Shown here in pieces: positions 9,565-19,029 of a stretch of 64,000 nt of DNA. The position numbers were made by a program, and so were the translations under genes. Numbering within the stretch: the first letter of the stretch is position 1; every line of letters starts with the position of its first letter. The DNA comes from Actinomycetes bacterium (GTDB taxonomy: Bacteria; Actinomycetota; Coriobacteriia; Coriobacteriales; UBA8131): assembly GCA_009787085.1 (NCBI GenBank), contig WRGR01000046.1, forward strand, positions 155,746-219,745, written 5' to 3'. A model generated the notes under the pieces. The model had not been told where the DNA came from and did no database searches. It worked only from the letters and a program-made list of their open reading frames with translations.

Positions 9565-9597
9565 ACTTACAGCAGACTTACAGCAGACTTACAGCAG
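9565..9597. repeat. Three perfect 11-bp tandem repeats at a gene end
   Basis: ACTTACAGCAG occurs three times in tandem. The rightmost copy contains the TAA stop (9589-9591) of the leftward TrkA gene, so the array is duplicated stop-codon-region sequence. Confidence 0.85.
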
Positions 9598-10272
9598 GCA
9601 CTCGCGGATCTTTTCCCCTTGGCCGGTATTGCTGACGCAGACCACAGTGTCACCGGGGTAGAGCATAGTCGAGCCTTTGACTATGGACATCTCGCCTTCA
9701 TGGCCGACTGCCACCAGCAACACGCCTTCTGGCAGCTCGATGTCGGCCACCTGGCAGCCCGCAGGGCCGATGCGCCGCTTGCCCTTCGTGTTCGTCGAGA
9801 ACGGCGGGATAATCACCTCTGTGACCAACAAGTTGCCCTGAGCCAGGGTCATCACGGCGTGTACTGCCCCGGCTGTGGCCTCACTTTCGATCAAACGTGA
9901 GATCACCGATGTGGACGATACGGCCTCCACCCCCACCCGCCGGAAGATCCGCTCGTTTCTTGGGCTGTTGACCCGGGCGATGGAACGGGGGGCATTGAAG
10001 ACCAGCTTGGCAATCTCGCAAGAAACCAAGTTAACGTCATCAGAGCCGGTGGTGGCAACAAAGATGTCGGCCTCAGCAGTCCCAGCGTCATCCTGAATTC
10101 TGGAATCGCAGCCGTCACCGTGTACTATCAGTATCTGATGCTGCAGCCTCAAGGCCAAGGCATCGATCTTCTTCTCATTGATCTCAATAATTGCTACCCG
10201 ATGGCGGTTGTCAAGCAAGGTATGGGCAAGCTGTTCACCAACCTTACCGCCGCCGTTGATCACCACATACAT
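9589..10272 (-). CDS. TrkA-family potassium uptake regulator
   Basis: A 227-aa cytoplasmic protein with an N-terminal RCK/TrkA_N Rossmann fold (VVINGGGKVGEQLA, then an acidic IIEIN end of the second strand for NAD) and a C-terminal TrkA_C domain (about residues 150-225). It gates a Trk/Ktr K+ channel in response to nucleotide. The start at 10272 (MYVVINGGG) was chosen because the Rossmann strand begins there and an AAGAAAGGT ribosome-binding site precedes it. The next gene upstream is a second TrkA paralogue; together they probably form the regulatory ring. No membrane TrkH subunit is seen nearby. Confidence 0.9.
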   Translation of the reverse strand: MYVVINGGGKVGEQLAHTLLDNRHRVAIIEINEKKIDALALRLQHQILIVHGDGCDSRIQDDAGTAEADIFVATTGSDDVNLVSCEIAKLVFNAPRSIARVNSPRNERIFRRVGVEAVSSTSVISRLIESEATAGAVHAVMTLAQGNLLVTEVIIPPFSTNTKGKRRIGPAGCQVADIELPEGVLLVAVGHEGEMSIVKGSTMLYPGDTVVCVSNTGQGEKIRECLL

Positions 10273-10326
10273 TTGCTTTACCTTTCTTGACCCGGCTGTC
10301 TGAATCCAAGGCCACGGATGCACCCA

Positions 10327-10983
10327 TTAATCACGCATGTAGTGCTTCAGGGAATCGATCATATCTTTATGCACACCAACAATGACAATATCCCCGTTGT
10401 GGAGTACGCTTTCCTCGTCGGGGATCGAGCTGGCACTGCCGTCCGCCCGCTCGAACACCGCCACCCGCAGCTGATGCTTGCGCTCCAAATCACGCACCCG
10501 CACCGACTCCACATCCAGCTCATCTAAGTTCAGGGCAAAGCGCAACAACTCAAAGTCGCCCATGGAATCAACGTGGCTGCCAAGGCCGGCAATAACCTTG
10601 GAGTACATCTCTTCGGCCACCAAGTTGGTGCCGCAGACATAGTCGAAGCCTAGTTGCAGGTAAGCGTTCTCTCTGTCCGGATTGAACAGCCGAGCCAATA
10701 CATGGGGCACCTCGAACAGGCGGCGAGCCACCTCAGCGATCATCAGGTTGCTGTTATCGATATCGGTGACCGCCGCCAGCACGTCGCACTCGTCTATCCC
10801 GGCCTCTAGCAGCACATCCTCATCAAAGCCAACGCCAATCACCCGTCGGCCCTCGAAGTTTCGCCCCAACGACATGAAAGATGCCGGATTGCTGTCGATG
10901 ATCGCCACTTCATGGCCGGCTTCGGAGAAAAGCATCGCCAGCCGGGATCCGACCCTGCCACAACCAACGATGATGATGTTCAT
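10327..10983 (-). CDS. TrkA-family potassium uptake regulator, second copy
   Basis: A 218-aa RCK protein: IIIVGCGRVGSRLA dinucleotide-binding loop, acidic IIDSN strand end, and a C-terminal TrkA_C domain from about residue 135. It lies 54 bp upstream of the other TrkA gene, on the same strand. The pair likely forms a hetero-oligomeric gating ring for a K+ transporter encoded elsewhere. The large M28-like gene ends 11 bp before its start, suggesting one transcript. Confidence 0.9.
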   Translation of the reverse strand: MNIIIVGCGRVGSRLAMLFSEAGHEVAIIDSNPASFMSLGRNFEGRRVIGVGFDEDVLLEAGIDECDVLAAVTDIDNSNLMIAEVARRLFEVPHVLARLFNPDRENAYLQLGFDYVCGTNLVAEEMYSKVIAGLGSHVDSMGDFELLRFALNLDELDVESVRVRDLERKHQLRVAVFERADGSASSIPDEESVLHNGDIVIVGVHKDMIDSLKHYMRD

Positions 10984-10994
10984 TGCCAGTTTCC

Positions 10995-13900
10995 CTAAAG
11001 GTTCTTGATCGCCTCGACGATCAGCTCGGTAACCGCGCTGACCTTGTCTTCACGCAGCCGCCCCAAGTCGTTGTCCCGATACCGCCAAGAGTGGGGTAGG
11101 TTGTTTCCCATGCCAATCAACGATATGGCACGCCCACCACGCTTCAAGGCAAAACTAGCGTCCGTGTTAAATGCGGTGTAGGCTCGCGGCGCCATGGGCA
11201 TGGCCAGTTCCTGGGCAGCCACTGAGAACAGATTCTGTAAGCGCTGGTCGGTGCGGCTGGAAACAGGCTCACCTTCCAGAATGGTATAGCAGAGGTCGCC
11301 CGCACCAACTCCCAGCAAGTTGATGAACAAGCTGCCCCGAAGCTGACGGTCATGCCGCTTCAACAGGTCTTTGACTCCCTCATGGTTCAGCTCGCCGGCG
11401 CCCAAGGCAACGAGCCAAATCTCCTTGTCTAACAACTCCTCAGAGAGCCCTTCCAAAGCCGCAACATCTTCCTCATAGTCTAGGCCACCATAAGCGCCAC
11501 CGCGCCACGGGTCTTTGCCCTCATCATCAAAATTGTCCCATGAGCCGATGGAGTCACCTTCTTTGCGGGCATCGAAATCCTTGTCAACACCTAGCCATTG
11601 CGATGGCGGCTCGTCGAAGCCCCGCTTCCGGCGACTTGAGAATTTGGCGCTGATCGAACTGAAGAAGGAGCGCACACCGGATTCCTTGATCTGCGCCAAC
11701 TCGGGGTCAGAATAGGTGCCGGCGCTGGTGTAGTGGCCACCGGTCATCTGTGATGAGTCGTCGGCATCTTCCACGAAGATCTCCTCTTCTTGGTGATAGG
11801 CCAAAAGCTCCTCGCCCACTGGCTTCATCACACCGGTTGAGCCCAGCGGGATAAATGACCCGGTATTGGAGATCGGCGATTCCTCGGTGGAGAAAAGCTC
11901 ATCGGATGGAAGGTCTGCGCCCGCCAGTGCCTCTTGTTTGGCAGAGAGCTTGGCGGTCGGGCTGGGAACCACTTCCGGCAAGTTATGCAGCCGCTTATTC
12001 AAATTGTCGATGTTCCCGGTTTTTTCCTTGCTGGAAATACTTCCCGTCTGTTCTTTGCTGGATATGTTAGCGGTGTTACCGGTTTTGTCTTTACCGGAGA
12101 TGTTGCCAGTTTTCTCCTTGGTTGATTTCTCCTTGGTTGAGCCTCTGCTTGCCAACCCCTGCGGATTGGTGGCAGCCAAATTACCAGTGGCATCACTGCC
12201 TGCTGCAACCGCCCGGACAGCCGTTGGTGCGGCAGGAGCGCGGCCTTTAAGGCTCTCATGACGCGGAGCGGCAACTGCCGAGTTTTCTGACTCATCTGTG
12301 ACTGAATCCGGGCGCGGCAACACCTTCTTACGCGACGGCATCACCTCTGGCAATGAACGCAATGCCGCGTTGGTGTCCGCCTCGTCTTGAATCGGCAGAA
12401 TCAAGGTGCTGGAGTCGGCATCGTCTGCTGCAATCACTTGGAAGGCCTGACGATCCAAACCTGACATATCCGGCCTTGCCGTTCGCTGCTCTGGAGCCGA
12501 TCTACGACCGCTGGTTGGGGACACAGCACTAGAAGCATCAGGTGAGGCTTTGGATGCCTTGGTGCGAGGTGTTGCAACCATTGATGCCTTGTCAGCGGCC
12601 GGCTCCATATCGTCTAGCTCAATCGCAGCAGGCTTCTTTTTTGTGGGAACATCGTCTGCAACTGGTTCTTTTTTGGCCGGTGAGCTAGCGGGGGCGATTT
12701 CCGGAGCGGCTGTTCCGCTCTCAAGAGCCGTGCTGTCGATATCCGCTGGACTTTTTATCGAGGCCGCGCTACCGGCAACCTCAGCAGCGGACAGCATGGG
12801 CTCATCAGGGGTCGCAGGAACCACGGTGGCCACAGGAGTCACGGCGGGCGGTGGTGTCACGGCGGGCGGTGGTGTCACGGCGGGCGGTGGTGTCACGGCA
12901 TTTGCAGGAACCGCTTCTACCGCAGGAGTTGCAGAAGCCACGGGGGTCACTGGCGGAGCCACTGCGGTCACTGGAGCCACGGGGGCTGCAGGGACGGGCA
13001 CTGGCAATTCAAACTCTCCCATCGCCGCCGCAGATGTATCAGCCGAAGCCGCATTGGCCGCAGCGCCAGTTTTCTGCTCTGTTTCTTGGGAGCGCTGGCG
13101 GAGATCTTCGGCAGTAATTGGAATATCAGCAAAGATCGACCGGCCTGTTTCTGAGCCGTCCCCGTGCCGCGCCAGGCGGTCGCTTTTCTCCTCGGCTTTC
13201 TTTTTGGCTTGGGTGAACCAAGCCGGCACACTTGGCTCTGGGGATATCTCTGGCTCAACCGGCTTCGCAGCCGGCCGCGCAGCCGAATCTATAGCATCCA
13301 TCTCGCCTATCGGCTCCGGCACAAAAGGCTGCTCTGGAGCCGCCCGGCGGCTGACGAAGGGACTGCCCAGCACCGTGCCTACCTGCACCAGCTGATCGGC
13401 CACCGACCGCACCGGTTGTACCGCCGTTCCCGCCGATGGCGGATAAACTGGGTGTGGGTGGTCAAGCGAATGGCTTTCAGGAGCAACCGCCTCAGGGTAC
13501 TCGCCTTCCGGCTGCCCTGCCTCGGGCACCTCTGCCGCCTCTGGCAGGTCATCGGCAATTTCCTCTGGCGGGTTCGCAGCTTGCTCAGGCTCTAACAAGA
13601 CCTCGCTACGCGCCAACGGCCCCGCGCTTGCAGCAGACCGCAGGGACGACACCCTACGAGCGCGACCCTGATGCTCTCCGTCAACCGCAGCCTCGGCCTC
13701 TTCCTGCGGCTGGTTTATCGGTTCTTCAACTCGCCGGGCAAGCAGCTCGCCAAGCCGATAAAGAACACCTACACTGGAAAGATTGCAATTGGCTCCAAGC
13801 TGATAGGGACGCACTTGGTTGATAATTCCGCCAATTAGCGAAACCCCCACGACCACCGCGCCGACGAACATCAGCCAAGAGACAATGGGCTGGATAACCT

Positions 13901-14444
13901 CGGGCAAGGGCGCAAAGTCCAAGATCGCAGAGAGCAACACGGCAAGCAGGCCGCCTCGCAGCAAATACCTCAGCACCCCCAGCCGACTGGCCAACGGCAG
14001 CGAAGTTTCTAGAAGTGCCCGCCCACTGTCATAGTTCGCCAGTATCACGACCTTGCGGCCACGGCTATTGCCCCCCCGTTTGCCGGCTGGCTGATAACGG
14101 GCGATGACGTTTTGGCTGATGCGCGCGGGCAGAAAGCGATTCAAAAGCTGCAAATGCAAAGTACCCGGCAAATGCAACAACACGCCCAGCAGCACCAGCA
14201 CCAAACCGACAATCGAAGCTTGCGACTGCGCCCCGAACAGGACTGCCCCCAGCACCACCAAAAAGTTGCCGGCCAAGGGCAAGTACTGGGCCCATGGATA
14301 ACAATTGAATTCGTCAACATTCGTACTTAAACCAAAGCTCTCAAACTGCTGGGCGATGATATCCGCAGCCCGGTACTCCTTTTCAGTGCCTGCAGGCCTG
14401 AAGCCAACATCGCCAGCCAGTTCTTCGAGGTACTCGACGGTCAT
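10995..14444 (-). CDS. M28 peptidase-like membrane protein with a large low-complexity insertion
   Basis: A 1149-aa protein. The N-terminal 235 residues resemble an M28 aminopeptidase interrupted by membrane segments (RPAGTEKEYRAADII, SQNVIARYQPAG, KVVILANYDSG). The last 200 residues resume the peptidase-like fold (EIWLVALGAGELNHEGVKDLL, then NTDASFALKRGGRA). Between them lie about 700 residues rich in Ala, Pro, Glu, Ser and Thr, including three VTPPPA units (18-bp tandem repeat at 12838-12891) and several KEKTGNIS-like units. The metal-binding histidine expected in the H-x-D motif is replaced by NYD, and the D-x-x-x-G motif is NLSSVG. The enzyme is therefore probably catalytically dead or altered. 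It may be a scaffold; function is unknown. Position suggests co-transcription with the TrkA pair. Confidence 0.7.
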   Translation of the reverse strand: MTVEYLEELAGDVGFRPAGTEKEYRAADIIAQQFESFGLSTNVDEFNCYPWAQYLPLAGNFLVVLGAVLFGAQSQASIVGLVLVLLGVLLHLPGTLHLQLLNRFLPARISQNVIARYQPAGKRGGNSRGRKVVILANYDSGRALLETSLPLASRLGVLRYLLRGGLLAVLLSAILDFAPLPEVIQPIVSWLMFVGAVVVGVSLIGGIINQVRPYQLGANCNLSSVGVLYRLGELLARRVEEPINQPQEEAEAAVDGEHQGRARRVSSLRSAASAGPLARSEVLLEPEQAANPPEEIADDLPEAAEVPEAGQPEGEYPEAVAPESHSLDHPHPVYPPSAGTAVQPVRSVADQLVQVGTVLGSPFVSRRAAPEQPFVPEPIGEMDAIDSAARPAAKPVEPEISPEPSVPAWFTQAKKKAEEKSDRLARHGDGSETGRSIFADIPITAEDLRQRSQETEQKTGAAANAASADTSAAAMGEFELPVPVPAAPVAPVTAVAPPVTPVASATPAVEAVPANAVTPPPAVTPPPAVTPPPAVTPVATVVPATPDEPMLSAAEVAGSAASIKSPADIDSTALESGTAAPEIAPASSPAKKEPVADDVPTKKKPAAIELDDMEPAADKASMVATPRTKASKASPDASSAVSPTSGRRSAPEQRTARPDMSGLDRQAFQVIAADDADSSTLILPIQDEADTNAALRSLPEVMPSRKKVLPRPDSVTDESENSAVAAPRHESLKGRAPAAPTAVRAVAAGSDATGNLAATNPQGLASRGSTKEKSTKEKTGNISGKDKTGNTANISSKEQTGSISSKEKTGNIDNLNKRLHNLPEVVPSPTAKLSAKQEALAGADLPSDELFSTEESPISNTGSFIPLGSTGVMKPVGEELLAYHQEEEIFVEDADDSSQMTGGHYTSAGTYSDPELAQIKESGVRSFFSSISAKFSSRRKRGFDEPPSQWLGVDKDFDARKEGDSIGSWDNFDDEGKDPWRGGAYGGLDYEEDVAALEGLSEELLDKEIWLVALGAGELNHEGVKDLLKRHDRQLRGSLFINLLGVGAGDLCYTILEGEPVSSRTDQRLQNLFSVAAQELAMPMAPRAYTAFNTDASFALKRGGRAISLIGMGNNLPHSWRYRDNDLGRLREDKVSAVTELIVEAIKNL
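12838..12891. repeat. 18-bp tandem repeat, three copies, in coding sequence
   Basis: GTCACGGCGGGCGGTGGT is repeated three times exactly, encoding VTPPPA units on the minus strand. An 18-bp unit keeps frame, so copy-number changes would lengthen or shorten the linker without disrupting the gene. Confidence 0.85.
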
Positions 14445-14684
14445 GATTTATTACCTTCCCGATAGGCTCCTCAACAACTTACCCACCCTGCCCGTGTGCA
14501 CAGCGCCGCCACTCTCAGAGCACCATGCGCACGAACGAGAACGGTACGGTTCTGCTCACAATTCAGTGCAACAACTTTAATTGCTGCTTCTCTTGATATT
14601 ATAGAGCAATATTGGTAAAAACATAAATTGTTCAAAACTTATATTGATACTCCTGTCGAAGTTTCGTATACTCACCCCTCGAAC

Positions 14685-16064
14685 TCAGCCGCTGAGCGAC
14701 TGGGGTTCGCCGGGATTTTGCTCGATCCATGCCCGCAGCCTAACATCAATATCAGCAGTATTGCTGCGCAGTTCGCGGTAAGCATTACGCCAAGGGGTCG
14801 TCAAGCCGTCATAGGCATCGACAATGATGCTCCGGGGGTCATCCGGGACCTTTTTCGCCATCTCTACAGCTTCGGCATCCTTGGCCAGAAATTCTTGGTT
14901 TTTCTGATTGGCGGTATCATTGTCCTGAGCCAGGGCCGCTTGGTTGGAGGCGATGGCCAATTGGCAGGAATCAATTCGAGCGTTGGTGTAGTCCATCAGA
15001 GAGCCAAAGTCAGCAGTCTGGAAAGACTGGGCAGCCAGAGTCAGGGCATCTTTGGCCTCCTGTAATTTTTGCAACGCCCCTTGGTTCAGTTCTAGGGCAT
15101 GGGGAAGCTGAGCCGGACCGGCGTTGTTCACTTCACTCACCGCTTGGCGCATAGCGGTGTCGGCGCTAACCAAGGCCGCCCAAGCTATGTCCAGCTGTCC
15201 GGCGCACTGCATGGCGCTGATGTCAGCATTGGTCAGCTGCACACTCAGATCAAGCAGCTGCTTGCGACTGCTGGCGGCATCGACGGCATCTTTGGCGACT
15301 TGCCGATTTTCCGGTTCGGCAAAGTCCCGCTCGGCTTTGCTGGCTTTCTCGACGGCTTGGTCCAAAACATCCTGCGCCCCTTCGACTTGACCGAGCAAGG
15401 CCTGCAGGTCGGGCAGAGAATCCAATGTAACCTGTGTATCCATGGTCTTATCCAAGGCCACCACCACAACATCAGCCTCTTGGATACAGGCAATGGCATC
15501 GGTCAGTACCGAATAGGCCTGCCCGGCCAACACCGAGCGCATCGCCTCGGTCTGCGCCTGAAGCACACGCAGGTAGATAGACAGTGAGCCGGTCAATACG
15601 ATGAACACCGCAGCGGCCGTGATCAAAAGTGGCCAGATCGGCGAGCGCTCCTTCTGGCTCTCTTCAGCCAAGGCGGCCAGTGATGCCTCAGCGGTGATCT
15701 CCACGTCCGCCAAGTCAAAGTCGTATACCGGCGGCGAGTCGGGCGCTTTGTTGCCGTTCTCAGCCACCGCCTTCTGCAAAATGGCCGTAGCGTCACTCTC
15801 CTTGCCCACCGGCAACGACGAGCCCGTCTCGATGGCCGTATCCAAGCTGGAGTCGGCTTTTGATTCGCTGTTCAGGAACTCATCGATCAGTGCCTCCATC
15901 TCCTTCGAGCTAGGAGAGGCGCGCCGCTTGGAAGGGGGCGCAGACGGCTTTGCGGGCGGTCGCACGGGCGCGGGCGGCGGCGAGAAGGACGAACCCTTGC
16001 CGCCTTCTCGGCCAGCGGTCAAAGAACGGCCTTCGTCGTCAGATGGAGGTATGCGCACGACCAT
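14685..16064 (-). CDS. Single-pass membrane protein of unknown function
   Basis: A 459-aa protein I do not recognise. The N-terminal 145 residues are disordered, rich in Pro, Ser and Lys and acidic stretches. One membrane segment follows at about residues 145-167 (PIWPLLITAAAVFIVLTGS). The remaining 290 residues are Ala/Gln/Glu/Asp-rich and predicted helical or coiled-coil, presumably outside the membrane. Its ATG shares one base with the TAA stop of purA (TAATG), so it is probably translationally coupled to purA. A bacterial envelope-stress or cell-envelope role is possible but unsupported. Confidence 0.7.
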   Translation of the reverse strand: MVVRIPPSDDEGRSLTAGREGGKGSSFSPPPAPVRPPAKPSAPPSKRRASPSSKEMEALIDEFLNSESKADSSLDTAIETGSSLPVGKESDATAILQKAVAENGNKAPDSPPVYDFDLADVEITAEASLAALAEESQKERSPIWPLLITAAAVFIVLTGSLSIYLRVLQAQTEAMRSVLAGQAYSVLTDAIACIQEADVVVVALDKTMDTQVTLDSLPDLQALLGQVEGAQDVLDQAVEKASKAERDFAEPENRQVAKDAVDAASSRKQLLDLSVQLTNADISAMQCAGQLDIAWAALVSADTAMRQAVSEVNNAGPAQLPHALELNQGALQKLQEAKDALTLAAQSFQTADFGSLMDYTNARIDSCQLAIASNQAALAQDNDTANQKNQEFLAKDAEAVEMAKKVPDDPRSIIVDAYDGLTTPWRNAYRELRSNTADIDVRLRAWIEQNPGEPQSLSG

Positions 16065-17347
16065 TAAGCCCGCCAGCCACGCATGATCGTCTGTTCGCGG
16101 TCAGGGCCAACGGCAATGACGCTCACCGGCACTTCGGCCAGCTCCTCCAAGCGTTCGACGTAAGCCCGGGCAGCAGCCGGCAGCTCCGCAAAGCAGCGGC
16201 AACCACTGATGTCTGCTCCCCAGCCTTCCAGCTCCTCATATACCGGCATCGCATGGTGGAAGGCAGTCTGCGAGCTAGGCACACTGCGGTATTGCTGCCC
16301 CAAATATTCATAGGCCACACAGACCTTGATGCTCTCGAAGGCCGAGAGCACGTCGAGCTTGGTGATGCAGAGGTCGGTCAAGCCGTTGACCGCCGCCGCA
16401 TAGCGAATGATCACGGCATCATACCAGCCACAACGCCGCAGCCGACCGGTAGTGGTACCCACCTCGCCGCCGACCCGCGCCAGCTGCTCACCGGTCGCGT
16501 CGCTAAGCTCGGTCGGGAAAGGTCCAGCTCCAACCCGGGTGATATAGGCCTTGGCAATGCCTAGCACCTTGTCAATGGCCGTGGGCCCTACGCCAGCCCC
16601 CACACTGGCACCACCAGCCGTACAGCTGGAAGAAGTGACAAAGGGATAAGTGCCGTGGTCGATGTCCAATAACGTTCCTTGGGCACCCTCGAAGAGCACC
16701 CGTCGACCCGTTCGCAGGCCGGCATTCAAAACCGCCGAAACATCGGCAATGTGCGGAGTAATGCGTCTGGCGTACTGCAAGTACTGCTCGCTAACCGCAT
16801 CGACATCGAACGGCCGGGCGTCATAGACCCGGGTCAACAAGGCGTTGGCCGTCTCCAAGGCCGCCGCCACCTTGAGGCGAAAGATGTGAGGGTCGTCCAA
16901 GTCTTGAACGCGAATGCCGCTACGAGCCGCCTTGTCCTGGTAGGCCGGTCCGATGCCGCGCTTGGTGGTGCCGATCTCGTTTTGGCCAAGGCGCAGTTCG
17001 CTGGCAGCATCCAAGGCCAAGTGCCACGGCATGATCAGATGGGCGTTGCCGCTGATCAGCAAGCGATCACAAGAAAAACCAGCAACGGTGAGGCTGTCCA
17101 TCTCCTTCAGCAATACCGCCGGGTCGATGACACAGCCGTTACCGATCACCGGTGTCACCTGCGGGTACATGATGCCTGAAGGTATAAGATGCAGCGCCAG
17201 TTGGGTGCTGCCGTGGATCACCGTATGCCCGGCGTTGTTACCACCCTGGTAGCGCACCACATAGTCAAATTCTGGGGTGATCAGATCAGTAATCTTGCCC
17301 TTGCCTTCGTCGCCCCACTGGGCACCTACCAACACTACTCCCGACAT
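16064..17347 (-). CDS. purA: Adenylosuccinate synthetase
   Basis: A 427-aa enzyme that joins IMP and aspartate using GTP, the first committed step from IMP to AMP. Visible are the N-terminal GTP loop GAQWGDEGKGK, the GGNNAGHT motif, LLFEGAQGTLLDIDHG-type sequence (here VLFEGAQGTLLDIDHGT), and the C-terminal GVGPTAIDK and VGPDREQTI segments. The start at 17347 follows GGGAAG; upstream in-frame codons lack homologous sequence. The gene is divergent from rmuC and overlaps the next gene by one base. Confidence 0.97.
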   Translation of the reverse strand: MSGVVLVGAQWGDEGKGKITDLITPEFDYVVRYQGGNNAGHTVIHGSTQLALHLIPSGIMYPQVTPVIGNGCVIDPAVLLKEMDSLTVAGFSCDRLLISGNAHLIMPWHLALDAASELRLGQNEIGTTKRGIGPAYQDKAARSGIRVQDLDDPHIFRLKVAAALETANALLTRVYDARPFDVDAVSEQYLQYARRITPHIADVSAVLNAGLRTGRRVLFEGAQGTLLDIDHGTYPFVTSSSCTAGGASVGAGVGPTAIDKVLGIAKAYITRVGAGPFPTELSDATGEQLARVGGEVGTTTGRLRRCGWYDAVIIRYAAAVNGLTDLCITKLDVLSAFESIKVCVAYEYLGQQYRSVPSSQTAFHHAMPVYEELEGWGADISGCRCFAELPAAARAYVERLEELAEVPVSVIAVGPDREQTIMRGWRA

Positions 17348-17497
17348 CAGGTTCTTCCCTTTCACACTCATAAGCGCCGCATCCCAAACAGTTTGAATGT
17401 ATAATACATAGTGGCACTTTAAAATCAACCTGTTTGGGGTTTTCGAAAAATCCCAAGGCTCAAGTATACTATGAGCACCTTTCAAGAAAGGAACTCC

Positions 17498-18916
17498 ATG
17501 CCCGATTCCCAAATTCTCTATCTATTTGTTACACTCTCCGCAACAACGGTCGTCCTCTTGGTTGTTCTGATCGCCTTGGTTATCCGACGCCTGTCTGCAG
17601 GCTCGTCAGAAGACAGGCAGCGGCACGCTGAACAAGTGCAGACCGCCGTTCAGGAGGCCGTCGGGCAGATGCAGGGACGACTGGCCACCCTAAACGACGA
17701 CTTCTCCCGTATTGACAACTTGATCCGCACTGAGCTGGGGCAAAACCGCAAGGAGGCCGTCTTCCAAGACGAGCAGCTGCGCGCCTCGCTTACCGGTGCG
17801 CTTGGCCAAAACCGCGACGAGATGTCCCGCCAGCTCGGTGAGATCCGCACCACGATGGAAGGCCGCCTGCAGCAGCTGCAGCAAGAAAACGCCAAGAAGC
17901 TGGAGGAGATGCGCTTGACCGTAGACGAGAAGCTCTCCCAAACCGTAGAGCGACGCTTCACGGAAAGCTTCACGCTGATCAGCGAGCGCCTAGAGGCCGT
18001 GCAGCGCGGGCTGGGGGAGATGCGCAATTTGGCAAACAACGTCGTCGACTTGAAAAATGTGCTGGCCAACGTCAAGAGCCGCGGCAATTTCGGCGAGTAC
18101 CAGTTGGGGGCGATACTGGAGGAGATCCTCTCGCCAGAGCAGTACGAGAAGACCTTTGCCCCCAAGCCCCGCAGCCAGCAGCGCGTGGAGTTCGCAGTGC
18201 GGATGCCCGGACGCGGCGAGGGCGATGGCGTGTTCTTGCCCATCGACTCCAAGTTCCCACTAGAAGACTACCAACTGCTACAGCAAGCCTATGAGGCCGG
18301 CGACAACGCCGAGGCCGAGGCCGCCCGGCGCAAGCTGATGGAGCGGGTCAAGCGCTTTGCCCTAGATGTTCGGGACAAGTACTTGAACCCGCCGCGCACC
18401 ACCGACTTCGCCATCCTCTTCTTGCCCACCGAAGGGCTGTACGCCGAACTGCTGCGCCAAGCCGGTTTTGCCGATACCATGCTACGGGAGTGCAAAGTGC
18501 TGCTAGCCGGCCCGACAACGCTGATCGCCTTGCTCTCCAGTCTGCAAATAGGCTTTCAGACGCTGGCTATCGAGAAGCGCTCAGTCGAGGTCGGAAAGCT
18601 CCTCGCGGCGGTCAAAAAGGAGTTCGAGCGCTTCCGCAGCGCCTTAGAGAAGATCGACCAGCGCCTGCAGCAGGCCAGAAAAGAGATCGGCGATGCCACC
18701 CATCGTGCAGACCGCATCCAGACCCGCCTGAAAGGCATCGATGCCCTACCCAGTGCCGAGAGCGAGCTGCTTTTGGGCGGGGACAACCCCGACAACGCCC
18801 CGGCCAGCGACCCGGACGACCTGCCGGACGACCTGCCGGACGACCTGCTACAGATCACAACCGGCAGGTCTGGAGCCGACAGCCACTTGCCCGGCGACCC
18901 GGAAGACGAGCAGTAA
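17498..18916 (+). CDS. rmuC: DNA recombination protein RmuC
   Basis: A 472-aa protein of the RmuC family, which limits DNA inversions and is thought to have a nuclease-like core. Layout: N-terminal membrane segment (about residues 5-28), a long coiled coil (about 40-190), then the conserved RmuC domain with KSRGNFGEYQLGAILEE, LPIDSKFPLEDY and LFLPTEGLYAEL. The C-terminus ends in an acidic repeat of DDLPDDLP units. The start at 17498 (MPDSQ) follows AAGGAACTCC; an in-frame ATG at 17471 has no ribosome-binding site. Confidence 0.92.
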   Translation: MPDSQILYLFVTLSATTVVLLVVLIALVIRRLSAGSSEDRQRHAEQVQTAVQEAVGQMQGRLATLNDDFSRIDNLIRTELGQNRKEAVFQDEQLRASLTGALGQNRDEMSRQLGEIRTTMEGRLQQLQQENAKKLEEMRLTVDEKLSQTVERRFTESFTLISERLEAVQRGLGEMRNLANNVVDLKNVLANVKSRGNFGEYQLGAILEEILSPEQYEKTFAPKPRSQQRVEFAVRMPGRGEGDGVFLPIDSKFPLEDYQLLQQAYEAGDNAEAEAARRKLMERVKRFALDVRDKYLNPPRTTDFAILFLPTEGLYAELLRQAGFADTMLRECKVLLAGPTTLIALLSSLQIGFQTLAIEKRSVEVGKLLAAVKKEFERFRSALEKIDQRLQQARKEIGDATHRADRIQTRLKGIDALPSAESELLLGGDNPDNAPASDPDDLPDDLPDDLLQITTGRSGADSHLPGDPEDEQ

Positions 18917-19029
18917 ACCTCTCCCTACACTCCGAACTGCTTTCTGGGTATCTCGCAGGTTTATTCAAAAGTTCATCGACGTCTATTTCGGCGATGACTG
19001 CCCGGTGAAGGAGAAAAAGGCCAGTCTGT

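Noticed and set aside
12838..12891. A CRISPR-like array
   Set aside because: The 18-bp units are contiguous with no spacers and encode a VTPPPA linker.
12550..13395. A 281-codon Ala/Ser/Thr-rich open frame on the plus strand
   Set aside because: Antisense shadow of the low-complexity insert of the M28-like gene; its repeats come from the 18-bp array.
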